Assembly (NCBI GenBank): GCA_049426725.1
Contig: JBMSYN010000006.1
Location: 55,794 to 119,793, forward strand
Origin: UBA961 sp049426725
Lineage (GTDB): Bacteria > Bacteroidota > Ignavibacteria > Kapaibacteriales > UBA961
Direction of reading: 5' to 3'
Length of the DNA stretch: 64,000 nucleotides
Positions 9,949 through 18,843 of this stretch are shown one piece after another. The translations under genes and the position numbers were made by a program. The notes under the pieces were generated by a model. It saw nothing but the letters and a program-made list of their open reading frames with translations. It was not told the origin of the DNA and made no database searches. Numbering within the stretch: the stretch's first letter is position 1; the number at the start of each line of letters is the position of its first letter.

Positions 9949-10671
9949 ATGTTTGGTAGAAATATGATTGCAGCACTATTGAGTGCATTTGTAATCGTAA
10001 GTGGCAATCTATTTGCTCAGGGAGTTACCTTTTTGATTAAGGGCAAAGTTGTTGATCAAAAAAAGAATGCTCTTCAAGGGGTGCTAGTCTATGCAAAAGA
10101 TGGAGATGATATTGCGGGAAAATCAAAAACTACTGTCAATGGTGAGTTCACATTGACACTTAAGCCGGGAAAGAATTATGTGATGTCATTTGAAAGAAGT
10201 GACATATTTGTTTCTCAACAAGATTTCCGTTTACCAAATGGCACATCTTATCAGGAAATTAATCAAGATTTCCAGATAAAAGTCTTTGCAAAGGGCGATA
10301 CCATTCAACAACATCAGGTGTTTTCTTCTGGACAATCCACACCGAATTCGTCCAATCTTTTTACAACTTTACCTGAAATGTTGAAAAGACTGCAACATTT
10401 GAAAGTAAAGATTATTGTTGCTGCTGGTGCTTCGGCAAAGAAAGCAACGAAAGGCAAAAAAGAAAAGACTCCAAAAAAATCTAAGGGAAGTAAAAATAAA
10501 ACTCAGTCTACTCCTGTTGAATTAACTTTGGTGCAAAGCAGAATACAAGCAATACGGAATGCTCTACTGTCTGCAGGTTCACCAGATTCACGCATGGTAT
10601 TTGAAGAAGGAAAACTTAACGGTTCCCTTGATGTTGCCGTTGTTATTACTTCAATTTCTGGTGGCTTTTAA
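9949..10671 (+). CDS. Secreted protein with carboxypeptidase-regulatory-like domain
   Basis: A 240-residue exported protein with a signal peptide ending near NLFAQ. Residues 27-115 form a carboxypeptidase-regulatory/CNA-B-like beta sandwich (IKGKVVDQKKNALQGVLVYA, then SKTTVNGEFTLTLKPGKNY). A strongly basic low-complexity linker (about 160-190, rich in Lys/Gly/Ser: KKATKGKKEKTPKKSKGSK) joins it to a short C-terminal region ending in TSISGGF. An RBS-like GGGAGAA precedes the start. The function is unknown. The basic linker could contact peptidoglycan or anionic lipids, but that is speculation. It is 11 bases from the TldD-like gene, so the two are probably co-transcribed. Confidence 0.75.
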   Translation: MFGRNMIAALLSAFVIVSGNLFAQGVTFLIKGKVVDQKKNALQGVLVYAKDGDDIAGKSKTTVNGEFTLTLKPGKNYVMSFERSDIFVSQQDFRLPNGTSYQEINQDFQIKVFAKGDTIQQHQVFSSGQSTPNSSNLFTTLPEMLKRLQHLKVKIIVAAGASAKKATKGKKEKTPKKSKGSKNKTQSTPVELTLVQSRIQAIRNALLSAGSPDSRMVFEEGKLNGSLDVAVVITSISGGF

Positions 10672-10682
10672 TTGGAATTATC

Positions 10683-12365
10683 ATGAAGCGTCTTTGTGCA
10701 ATAGTCATCTTTTTCAGTCTTTCATTTTCTGTTTTGAATGCAGAGGTATATCCTTTGCTTGAAGCAATGAAAAAAGAAATGAAAAGAACTATGGATGGAC
10801 TTGCAAAAGAAAGCACGCCTCCATATTTCCTTTCTTATGCCGTAACTGAAACAAAAACTATTCGAATGAATGCCGTATTTGGCAATGTCAAAAGTACAGA
10901 GCACACATTATCTCGAATATTGGATATTGATATTCGGGTCGGCAATCATGAATTGGATAATACACATACCATCAGAGGAAGTCGTTTCGAATTTGGTGGA
11001 GCAGGTCGCGGAATAGAACTTCCCATGACAGATGATGAACAAGCACTTCGATCCATCATGTGGAATGCAACAGATAAGCTGTATAAAAAAGCAGTTGAGA
11101 GATATGGAAAAGTTTTGACTAATCGTGCTGTTAAAGTAAAAGAAGAAGATAGTTCTGCAGACTTTTCCAAACTACAGGCAATAGAATCCATCGAGAATGA
11201 TCAATCATTTATGGTTGATTCTATCCAGTGGATTCAGAAAATCAAAAGATTGTCCTCATTGTTCTCAGTTGACCCAAAGATCTATACAGGAGAAGTGTTT
11301 TTCCAGGCAGACATCATCACAAAATACTTTGTGAGTTCCGAGGGAACAATCATACGCCAGAGTGAACCGAATGTTCGTTTATTTGCATCTGCTTCAACTA
11401 AAGCCGATGATGGAATGACGCTTCCACTGTTCTCAAGTTATTTTGGATTTGTCCCTGAGAATTTGCCTTCAGAAGAAAAGATATCAGCGGATATTCGCTC
11501 TATGATTGAAACACTCGGTAAACTCCGTCTTGCACCATTAGCAGAGACATTTTCAGGTCCGGCAATACTTTCCGGCCCAGCTTCGGGTGTTTTCTTTCAT
11601 GAGATATTTGGGCACAGAGTTGAGGGGCATAGACAAAAGGACCCAAATTCATCGCAAACATTCAAATCATTCCTGAATAAAAAAATCTTGCCTGATTTCA
11701 TCGATGTTGTATTTGATCCGGGATTGAAAACATTGAATGGTCAGGACATAGTCGGATATTACAAATATGATGATGAAGGTGTCAAAGCAGAAAAAGTTAT
11801 TGCAGTAGAAAAAGGAATATTCAAGAATTTTCTCATGAGCAGGTCGCCAATTGAATCATTTCCTATTTCAAATGGACATGGCAGAAGACAGCCCGGTTTG
11901 CGACCAGTCGCGAGACAATCCAATCTCCTTGTGCAGGCATCTCAAACCGTATCATTTGATTCTTTGCGCACCTTATTGAGAAATGAATGCAAACAGCAAA
12001 ATAAAGAGTATGGTCTCTATTTTGTTGAGATTTCAGGTGGCTTTACATTCACAGCTCGTACCATTCCCAATGCATTTAATGTGCAACCGCTCGTTGTGTA
12101 TAAAATATATGCCGATGGCAGACCTGATGAATTGGTGAGAGGTGTTGATTTGATTGGAACTCCGCTTACAACATTCAATAATATCATGGCTGCATCAAAT
12201 GACATTGGAATTTTCAATGGAGTATGTGGTGCTGAATCCGGTGGAGTGCCTGTATCTGCAAGTTCACCATCATTGTTTGTAAAAACAATCGAAGTACAAA
12301 AAAAACAAAAATCCCAGGCAAAGCCACCATTGCTTGGATCCCCTTTATCTAAACCCAAACCATAA
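10683..12365 (+). CDS. Secreted TldD/PmbA-family metallopeptidase-related protein
   Basis: A 560-residue protein with a signal peptide (cleavage near VLNAE) and the TldD/PmbA fold. The metal motif HEIFGH with the adjoining RVEGHRQ is intact, as in catalytic TldD; C-terminal family blocks GFTFTARTIPNAFN and GVDLIGTPLTTFNNI follow. E. coli TldD works in the cytoplasm with TldE (PmbA) as an unfolded-peptide protease. This copy is exported and has no TldE partner beside it, so it may act alone or as a homo-oligomer on periplasmic peptides. Seven bases separate it from ccmF, and it ends in a Lys/Pro-rich tail. The family is sure; substrate and partner are unknown. Confidence 0.87.
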   Translation: MKRLCAIVIFFSLSFSVLNAEVYPLLEAMKKEMKRTMDGLAKESTPPYFLSYAVTETKTIRMNAVFGNVKSTEHTLSRILDIDIRVGNHELDNTHTIRGSRFEFGGAGRGIELPMTDDEQALRSIMWNATDKLYKKAVERYGKVLTNRAVKVKEEDSSADFSKLQAIESIENDQSFMVDSIQWIQKIKRLSSLFSVDPKIYTGEVFFQADIITKYFVSSEGTIIRQSEPNVRLFASASTKADDGMTLPLFSSYFGFVPENLPSEEKISADIRSMIETLGKLRLAPLAETFSGPAILSGPASGVFFHEIFGHRVEGHRQKDPNSSQTFKSFLNKKILPDFIDVVFDPGLKTLNGQDIVGYYKYDDEGVKAEKVIAVEKGIFKNFLMSRSPIESFPISNGHGRRQPGLRPVARQSNLLVQASQTVSFDSLRTLLRNECKQQNKEYGLYFVEISGGFTFTARTIPNAFNVQPLVVYKIYADGRPDELVRGVDLIGTPLTTFNNIMAASNDIGIFNGVCGAESGGVPVSASSPSLFVKTIEVQKKQKSQAKPPLLGSPLSKPKP

Positions 12366-12372
12366 TTACTAT

Positions 12373-14652
12373 ATGCTCGGTCAAGTCCTAATCCATGTCT
12401 TGTTCGCTGCCGCTCTCACCGCAACCGGATTTTATGCATTCGCTTTGAGAGGCAATGAGCAAGCCGCTCAGATTGGTCGCATGCTCTTTCGTCTTACAGC
12501 GATTGGAATTGTGATTGCATTTTTGGGTATCCTTTGGCTCGTATTCAATCATCGGTTTGAATATCATTATATCTGGAATTATTCTTCAAGAGAATTGCAA
12601 GCATGGTACCTCTTTGCGGCTGGTTATGCGGGGCAAGAGGGAAGTTTCATGTTATGGACCTTATGGGTTGCTCTACTCGGAGTTGCTTTATCTTCCTTTG
12701 GAAAGAAAAAAGGCATGGAATCAGAAATAATGGTATTCTATTCATTGATTTTATCATTTCTGCTGCTCTTGCTTGTCATAAAAAACCCATTTGCATTTGT
12801 GTGGGAAACATTTGCCAAAGATGGTGTTGCTGAAGGTTTTGTTCCACAAAATGGCAAAGGTTTGAATCCATTATTGCATAATGTGTGGATCACAATTCAT
12901 CCACCCATTTTGTTTACAGGATTTGCGGCAATGAGTGCTCCATTTGCTTTAGCAATGGCAGGACTTTTGAAAAGAGATTATCAAAATTGGGTTCGTCATG
13001 CTTTACCCTGGACATTATATGCAACAGCCATTCTTGGATTTGGAATCATGCTTGGTGGATTTTGGGCATATGAAACATTGGGTTGGGGAGGTTTCTGGGC
13101 ATGGGATCCCGTTGAAAATTCTTCATTGATTCCATGGTTGGTTTCTGCAGCGCTTGTCCATACAATGTTGATACAAAAGAAAACCGGTGGACTCGTAAAA
13201 ACTAATGTCGTACTTGCTTCTCTTGCATTTATACTAGTGCTCTACTCCACCTTTTTGACGCGAAGTGGAGTATTGGGAGATACTTCAGTTCATTCTTTTG
13301 TTGATCCCGGAATGTTCGCATATATCATGTTGATTGCTTTCATGTCAACATTCTTGCTCTTGGCGCTGTATGTCATGTATCGCAGAAAAGATGATTTGAT
13401 GTTCACATCTGCAAATTTTTCCATGCAAAGTAGGGAATTCTTACTTTCGATGGGTTCTGCATTATTGTTGGGGTCTGCAATCATCGTATTCATAGGAACA
13501 AGTTGGCCACTTTTTGCAGAAATTTTGAAGCAGCCGAAAGTTGCTATTGATCCTGCTTTTTATAATTCCACACATCTGCCATTGGTGATATTGATCATGG
13601 TATTCAATGCCATTTCTCTGATTGCAAGATGGAATGGCAAGACTATCTTTTCCAGTTATTCTTCATTACTCCTTCCACTGGGACTTGCCATCGCAGGCAC
13701 GATAACATCAATCATCATGGGTGTCACAGATTTTTTATATGTTCTGCTTACTTTTTCAGCATGGTTTGCTTTGATGATTAATCTCGAGCTTGCATTCAAA
13801 GTTATTAGAGCTCGATTAAGTTCTGCGGGTGCATATTTTTCACATGCGGGAATTGCATTGCTTTTGATTGGAGTAGTATGGACATCTCGTTATTCTGTCA
13901 TGGAGCATGCCCAACTTGTCCAAGGCATACCAACAAAAGTATTAGGGTATACTTTAACTTATAAAGGTAAGGAGAGAATTGAGAAAGAATATGCTGATCG
14001 CGAGAAATATAGATTTCACATTGATATAGAAAAAGATGGTACTATATCGTCTGTTGCTCCAATGTTGTTTTGGAGCGACTTTAACAAAAGACAATCAGCA
14101 TTTCTTGAACCCGGGATTGATTGGTCACTAGGGAGAGATGTATATGTTTCACCAAAGGCAACCGGTGAAACGGGCGGCATTCCAACATTGACATTAAGCA
14201 AAGATCAAAAAGCACAATTCCCAACAGATTCAACACGATCAATTCGTTTTCTTGCATTTGATATGTCCAGAATGCGTAGTGGTCCGGATAGTGCGGGAAA
14301 GATTTATCCCTCTGCGATTGTTCGTTTGTTTTCAAAAAATGATTCAATTGAAATTTCACTCCGCGCCGGCATGAATATGCAGACTACGGAAATGACACCT
14401 GAACCGGTACAATTACCAGGCACAAATCATAGGCTTTCATTCGCAAAGTTATTGGCGAAAAAAGGAGATCTGGCTAATTCTCAAATAGAGATAGCATTTG
14501 AAGACATTTCAAAGCCGGTTCCTCCCAAAAAAGAAGTGTTCACGGTAGAAGTCTCAATAAAGCCACTTATTAATTTGGTGTGGTTAGGTGTTATATTGAT
14601 GGTAACAGGATTTTTTGTTTCAATAGCAAGACATAAAAAAGATCTGATGTAA
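12373..14652 (+). CDS. ccmF: Cytochrome c-type biogenesis protein CcmF (heme lyase)
   Basis: A 759-residue polytopic membrane protein that attaches heme to apocytochrome c in the system I pathway. The WWD heme-handling domain is seen as WGWGGFWAWDPVENSS. Family blocks GQEGSFMLWTLW, HNVWITIHPPILF and FLTRSGVLGDTSVHSF supply the heme-ligand histidines. After about twelve membrane helices there is a periplasmic C-terminal region and a last anchor helix (LGVILMVTGFFVSIA). I start at the ATG at 12373, right after the preceding stop; an in-frame TTG at 12334 lies inside the TldD gene. The protein is longer than E. coli CcmF (about 650), mostly through the C-terminal periplasmic part. No ccmE, ccmH or ccmABC gene is adjacent. 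Confidence 0.95.
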   Translation: MLGQVLIHVLFAAALTATGFYAFALRGNEQAAQIGRMLFRLTAIGIVIAFLGILWLVFNHRFEYHYIWNYSSRELQAWYLFAAGYAGQEGSFMLWTLWVALLGVALSSFGKKKGMESEIMVFYSLILSFLLLLLVIKNPFAFVWETFAKDGVAEGFVPQNGKGLNPLLHNVWITIHPPILFTGFAAMSAPFALAMAGLLKRDYQNWVRHALPWTLYATAILGFGIMLGGFWAYETLGWGGFWAWDPVENSSLIPWLVSAALVHTMLIQKKTGGLVKTNVVLASLAFILVLYSTFLTRSGVLGDTSVHSFVDPGMFAYIMLIAFMSTFLLLALYVMYRRKDDLMFTSANFSMQSREFLLSMGSALLLGSAIIVFIGTSWPLFAEILKQPKVAIDPAFYNSTHLPLVILIMVFNAISLIARWNGKTIFSSYSSLLLPLGLAIAGTITSIIMGVTDFLYVLLTFSAWFALMINLELAFKVIRARLSSAGAYFSHAGIALLLIGVVWTSRYSVMEHAQLVQGIPTKVLGYTLTYKGKERIEKEYADREKYRFHIDIEKDGTISSVAPMLFWSDFNKRQSAFLEPGIDWSLGRDVYVSPKATGETGGIPTLTLSKDQKAQFPTDSTRSIRFLAFDMSRMRSGPDSAGKIYPSAIVRLFSKNDSIEISLRAGMNMQTTEMTPEPVQLPGTNHRLSFAKLLAKKGDLANSQIEIAFEDISKPVPPKKEVFTVEVSIKPLINLVWLGVILMVTGFFVSIARHKKDLM

Positions 14653-14673
14653 TTCAACTTTTTTGGAGTCATT

Positions 14674-15231
14674 ATGAGAATAATTGTTTTGGCATGTAGT
14701 CTTCTTCTTGCCACTTCAGCTTTTGCCGATATAACGGTAAGTGGTATTACCATACCTTCAACAAAAACCTTCTCTGGTAAATCATTGGTCCTTAATGGTG
14801 CAGGTATTCGTGAAAAATTTTGGATGGATATGTATGTTGGTGCTCTTTTTGTGACAAAGAAGACCCAAAATGCACAAAGTCTTATCAATGCAGATGAACC
14901 CATGGCTATGGAATTGACAATCGTCAGTTCTTTGATCAGCAGTGATAAAATGTCTGATGCAGTTGAAGAAGGATTTGAAAAATCTGCAAATGGCAATGTT
15001 TCATCGCTTCGCTCAAGAATAGATCAATTCAAAGGATTTTTCAAAGAGAAAATTAAGAAAGGCGATGTGTTTTCGATGATCTATGAGCCGGGTAAGGGGG
15101 TGTCGGTTCTCAGGAATGGAAATAAAGCCGGTACCATTTCCGGTCTGGACTTCAAAAAGGGTTTATTTGGAATATGGCTTTGTGATGACCCCGCCGACAA
15201 AGATTTGAAAAAAGGACTTTTAGGTTCATAA
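14674..15231 (+). CDS. Secreted chalcone-isomerase-like protein
   Basis: A 185-residue exported protein with a signal peptide ending near TSAFAD. The mature part matches bacterial chalcone-isomerase-like proteins: ITIPSTKTFSGKSLVLNGAGIREKFWMDMYVGALFV is the typical opening (shown by its blocks GAGIREKFWMDMY and YVGALFV), and it ends GLDFKKGLFGIWLCDDPADK. Bacterial members are non-catalytic or of unknown function. It closes the rightward run with ccmF (21-base gap) and is followed at once by an intrinsic terminator. Confidence 0.87.
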   Translation: MRIIVLACSLLLATSAFADITVSGITIPSTKTFSGKSLVLNGAGIREKFWMDMYVGALFVTKKTQNAQSLINADEPMAMELTIVSSLISSDKMSDAVEEGFEKSANGNVSSLRSRIDQFKGFFKEKIKKGDVFSMIYEPGKGVSVLRNGNKAGTISGLDFKKGLFGIWLCDDPADKDLKKGLLGS

Positions 15232-15262
15232 AAAAAAGGGAGATGCAATATCTCCCTTTTTC
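15231..15262 (+). terminator. Bidirectional intrinsic terminator
   Basis: Stem gggagat/atctccc (15238-15244 with 15250-15256) around a five-base loop, extended by an A-run on one side and a T-run on the other. It ends the ccmF run and also lies 20 bases past the leftward sdhB stop, so it can serve both strands. Confidence 0.9.
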
Positions 15263-15280
15263 ATTTTCATTTATGGTTAA

Positions 15281-16024
15281 TCAACCAAAGATTTTTGCTT
15301 TCAAAAAATCCCGATTGAGTCTCGCAATGTTCTCCACGCTGATGCCTTTAGGGCAAGCCGCTTCACAATCATAGGTATTTGTGCAATTGCCAAATCCTTC
15401 ACCATCCATTTGCTCAACCATTTTTATTACTCTTCTTTGTCTTTCAGGTTGTCCTTGTGGAAGATAAGCTAAATGTGAAACCTTTGCTGCTGTAAACAAC
15501 ATTGCTGATGCATTTTTACAAGCAGCTACACATGCACCACAACCTATGCAAGCAGCAGCATCCATTGCTGCATCCGCATCGGGTTTGGGTATCGGATGCG
15601 TATTGCCATCCTGAGCATTGCCGGTGTTTACGGAAACAAAACCACCTGCTTGGATGATTCTATCAAATGCACTGCGATCAACAACCAGATCTCTGATTAC
15701 AGGAAATGGACTTGCTCTCCATGGTTCAATCACCACTTGATCTCCATCCTTGAATTTGCGCATGTGCAATTGACATGTTGTAGTCATGCTTTCAGGACCA
15801 TGTGGTTTTCCATTGATCATCATGGAACAAGACCCACAAATTCCTTCACGACAATCATGATCGAATGCAACCGGTTCTTCTCCTTTTGCAAGCAATTGTT
15901 CATTGAGAACATCCAGCATTTCAAGGAAAGACATATCAGGGCTGATTTCTGACAAAGCATAGTCTTTAAATTGCCCTTCAGTTTCTTTATTCTTTTGGCG
16001 CCAAACTTTGAGTGATAGTTTCAT
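15281..16024 (-). CDS. sdhB: Succinate dehydrogenase/fumarate reductase iron-sulfur subunit
   Basis: A 247-residue electron-transfer subunit of complex II. The plant-type [2Fe-2S] cysteines are in CREGICGSCSMMI with a distal Cys in TTTCQLHM. The C-terminal ferredoxin-like half has CIGCGACVAACKNAS for the [4Fe-4S] cluster, and NTYDCEAACPKGIS supplies further cluster ligands. Its ATG overlaps the sdhA stop by one base (TAATG), so the two are translationally coupled. The family is the same in succinate dehydrogenase and quinol:fumarate reductase. Direction of operation cannot be told from sequence. Confidence 0.96.
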   Translation of the reverse strand: MKLSLKVWRQKNKETEGQFKDYALSEISPDMSFLEMLDVLNEQLLAKGEEPVAFDHDCREGICGSCSMMINGKPHGPESMTTTCQLHMRKFKDGDQVVIEPWRASPFPVIRDLVVDRSAFDRIIQAGGFVSVNTGNAQDGNTHPIPKPDADAAMDAAACIGCGACVAACKNASAMLFTAAKVSHLAYLPQGQPERQRRVIKMVEQMDGEGFGNCTNTYDCEAACPKGISVENIARLNRDFLKAKIFG

Positions 16025-17937
16025 TATTTATAGCTCCTTGTGGCAAGCTTGACATTTTCGAAAGTGAGTTGTTCTTTATGCAATGTTGGTTTTGAGGTAT
16101 CGCCGGAATATTCCCAAACAGATGAATGACAAAAATCATCATCATTTCTTTTTGCTTCGCCATCTTCTGTTTGATGTTCAGTGCGGAAATGTCCACCACA
16201 TGATTCATCTCTTTCAAGAGCATCAATGCACATGAGTTCAGCAAATTCCAAGAAATCTGCAACGCGTCCTGCATGTTCCAGTGCTGTATTGAGTTCATTG
16301 GCGGAACCAATCACATTGACATTATTCCAAAACTCTTCACGGATTTCCGGTATGCGTTTCAATGCTTCTTTCAAACTGGCTTCGCTACGAGCCATCCCGC
16401 AATTATTCCACATGAGCATTCCTAATTCTCTGTGGAATGATGAGGTTGTTCTCTTACCGTTTATAGATAAGAATGTTGAAATTCTACCTTCGACATCCTC
16501 TACTGCTTTCTTGAATTCAGGATGTTCATTGGTGACGCTACCCGGTTTTACTCCCGCGAGATAATGTCCAATGGTATAGGGAATCACAAAATACCCATCT
16601 GCAAGACCCTGCATCAAAGCACTTGCTCCCAATCTATTTGCACCATGATCAGAGAAATTTGCTTCTCCAAGAACATGAAGTCCTGGGATTGTACTCATAA
16701 GATTATAATCAACCCACAAACCGCCCATTGTATAGTGTGGGGCAGGGTAAATACGCATTGGAACCTTATATGGATTCTCTCCAGTTATTCTTTCATACAT
16801 CTCGAAGAGATTGCCATAACGCTCTGCAATTGTTTTCTCACCAAGGCGATTGATTGCCGCTGAAAAGTCGAGATATACACCGCGTCCACCCGGTCCTACA
16901 CCTCTACCTTCATCGCATACTTCTTTTGCTGCACGAGATGCGATATCACGCGGAGAAAGATTTCCGAATGAAGGATATTTTCTTTCAAGATAATAGTCGC
17001 GTTCATTTTCGGGAATCTCATGAGGTGCTCTTGTTTCATTTGCTTTAAGGGGTACCCACACTCTTCCATCATTTCTCAGAGATTCACTCATCAATGTAAG
17101 TTTTGATTGATACTCACCATGTTGAGGAATGGAGGTAGGATGAATTTGCGTAAAGCATGGATTTGCAAGCCCTGCTCCTTTTTTATGTGCTCTCCAAATG
17201 GATGTCACATTACATGCCATCGCATTTGTGGAGAGATAAAACACATTGGAATATCCACCTGTTGCAAGAATGACTGCGTCTCCTGCCCATGATTCAACTT
17301 TGCCTGAGACCAAATCTCTTGTGACGATACCACGTGCATGCCCATCAACAAGAACCAATTCCATCATTTCTTTGCGAGTGTGCATTGTCACGGTACCTGC
17401 GCCTATTTGGCGAGAGAGTGCAGAATAAGCACCCAGCAACAATTGCTGTCCGGTTTGACCTTTTGCATAAAATGTTCTTGAAACTTGAGCGCCACCAAAA
17501 GAACGATTGGTGAGATATCCGCCATATTCACGAGCAAAAGGAACGCCCTGTGCCACACATTGATCAATGATATTTACACTCACCTGTGCCAAGCGATAGA
17601 CATTGGCTTCGCGAGCACGAAAATCTCCACCTTTGACAGTATCATAGAATAATCTGAAAATGCTGTCACCATCATTCTGATAATTCTTAGCAGCATTGAT
17701 GCCTCCTTGAGCAGCAATGGAATGTGCACGACGAGGTGAATCATGGAAAGTGAAGCAATCTACATTATACCCTAATTCAGCCAAGGTTGCAGCTGCAGAA
17801 GCACCTGCAAGACCGGAGCCAACAACGAGTACACGATACTTTCTCTTATTGGCCGGATTGACCAATTTCACTTCGGCGCGATGTTTGTCCCATTTTTCTT
17901 CGATGGGGCCTGAAGGAATATTCGATTCAAGTTTCAT
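16024..17937 (-). CDS. sdhA: Succinate dehydrogenase/fumarate reductase flavoprotein subunit
   Basis: The 637-residue FAD-carrying catalytic subunit. The dinucleotide fold is VVGSGLAGASAAATLAELG. The flavinylation histidine lies in RRAHSIAAQGGINAA, active-site blocks include TQIHPTS and SPRDIASRA, and HYTMGGLWVDYN and LGEANFSDHGANRLGASAL close the substrate and FAD sites. The length and the MKLESNIPSGPIEEKW leader match the Bacteroidota/B. subtilis-type enzyme that pairs with one cytochrome b558 subunit. It is second in the sdhCAB operon, 44 bases after sdhC. Confidence 0.97.
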   Translation of the reverse strand: MKLESNIPSGPIEEKWDKHRAEVKLVNPANKRKYRVLVVGSGLAGASAAATLAELGYNVDCFTFHDSPRRAHSIAAQGGINAAKNYQNDGDSIFRLFYDTVKGGDFRAREANVYRLAQVSVNIIDQCVAQGVPFAREYGGYLTNRSFGGAQVSRTFYAKGQTGQQLLLGAYSALSRQIGAGTVTMHTRKEMMELVLVDGHARGIVTRDLVSGKVESWAGDAVILATGGYSNVFYLSTNAMACNVTSIWRAHKKGAGLANPCFTQIHPTSIPQHGEYQSKLTLMSESLRNDGRVWVPLKANETRAPHEIPENERDYYLERKYPSFGNLSPRDIASRAAKEVCDEGRGVGPGGRGVYLDFSAAINRLGEKTIAERYGNLFEMYERITGENPYKVPMRIYPAPHYTMGGLWVDYNLMSTIPGLHVLGEANFSDHGANRLGASALMQGLADGYFVIPYTIGHYLAGVKPGSVTNEHPEFKKAVEDVEGRISTFLSINGKRTTSSFHRELGMLMWNNCGMARSEASLKEALKRIPEIREEFWNNVNVIGSANELNTALEHAGRVADFLEFAELMCIDALERDESCGGHFRTEHQTEDGEAKRNDDDFCHSSVWEYSGDTSKPTLHKEQLTFENVKLATRSYK

Positions 17938-17981
17938 GGATATATCACAGTTTAATGGATGTCAAATTTATTTGAATGAAA

Positions 17982-18749
17982 TCAATCGCACTTGCAATTC
18001 GGGGTATCCGGGCAATTGTGCGTCATGCCGGTCATACTCTTTTGTATCGGTGCAGTTTTGATAACTCCCATCATCACTCCAATTGGTATGGATAGATATC
18101 CAACAAGGAAGAATGCTGCTAAAGCAGGTCCTATTTTCGAAGTGATTTTTTTTGCGGTGGGATTTGTCACGCCTAGTGTTTGGAATGCACTTGAAGTGGC
18201 ATGACTCACATGTGCAGACATAAATGCCAATGCAATCATGTATGTAAGTGCAATAAATGGATTTTGAAATCCTGCAACAACCATATTATACACATGATGA
18301 ACAATCTCGCCGGTTGATTCCATGCGATAACCGCCCGCATAAAATGTATTGGGCTGAATAATTCCAAATGTATAGTGCAAAAGATGATAGGTCACAAAGA
18401 AGAGAATTGCCAATCCTGAAAGCAACATTGTGCGTGAGGCAAAAGTAGACTTCAGTGATTTCTTGGTATCATAAGCAATTGGTCGAGCAGATTTATTTCT
18501 GGAGGCCAATTCAATAGAAGACCATATATGCAATCCAAATGCAGTCATCATTGTGATGCGTGCCAACCACAAAAGTGGTCCAAGATTTTTCAAGCCAAGG
18601 GCATACCCATTGATTTTCTCAGGTCCTGCGAACATGAGCAAGTTGCCAAGCAAATGAGCAATCAGAAAGCCAATGATCAGTAAACCGGTTACGGCCATCA
18701 CAATCTTCGTGAAAACTGTTGAACGTAGGAATTGAAGCAATGATGCCAT
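17982..18749 (-). CDS. sdhC: Succinate dehydrogenase cytochrome b558 subunit
   Basis: A 255-residue membrane anchor with five or six helices, of the single-subunit cytochrome b558 family, which carries two hemes and the quinone site. The N-terminus MASLLQFLRSTVFTKIVMAVTG and conserved histidines in IAHLLGNL, FGLHIWSS, TYHLLHYT and MSAHVSHA fit the family. A Cys-rich end (NCPDTPNCKCD) is unusual for an anchor subunit and might bind a metal or simply be a tail. It leads the operon and is preceded by a full Bacteroidota-type promoter. Confidence 0.93.
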   Translation of the reverse strand: MASLLQFLRSTVFTKIVMAVTGLLIIGFLIAHLLGNLLMFAGPEKINGYALGLKNLGPLLWLARITMMTAFGLHIWSSIELASRNKSARPIAYDTKKSLKSTFASRTMLLSGLAILFFVTYHLLHYTFGIIQPNTFYAGGYRMESTGEIVHHVYNMVVAGFQNPFIALTYMIALAFMSAHVSHATSSAFQTLGVTNPTAKKITSKIGPALAAFFLVGYLSIPIGVMMGVIKTAPIQKSMTGMTHNCPDTPNCKCD

Positions 18750-18798
18750 GGATAAATATCCTTACAATGCTATAATGGGTAAACTTCGAACTTCTCAG

Positions 18799-18830
18799 CA
18801 AAACTATTATTTTTTGGGCTATTTTTCAAA
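18799..18830 (-). promoter_or_regulatory. sdhCAB promoter, Bacteroidota type
   Basis: On the minus strand, TTTG (18830-18827), 20 bases, then TAGTTTTG (18806-18799) match the Bacteroidota vegetative consensus TTTG-N19/20-TAnnTTTG exactly. Transcription would begin a few bases further left, giving an untranslated leader of about 40 bases before sdhC. Confidence 0.75.
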
Positions 18831-18837
18831 AATCGCC
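18817..18837. promoter_or_regulatory. 21-bp palindrome over the sdhCAB -33 box, candidate operator
   Basis: Arms ggc-T-attttt and aaaaat-C-gcc are symmetrical about base 18827 with a single mismatched pair. The right half contains the -33 TTTG of the sdhCAB promoter. A dimeric regulator bound here would block or contact the polymerase. It is not followed by a T-run on the minus strand, so it is not a simple terminator for the upstream methyltransferase gene. Confidence 0.4.
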
Positions 18838-18843
18838 ATTGTA

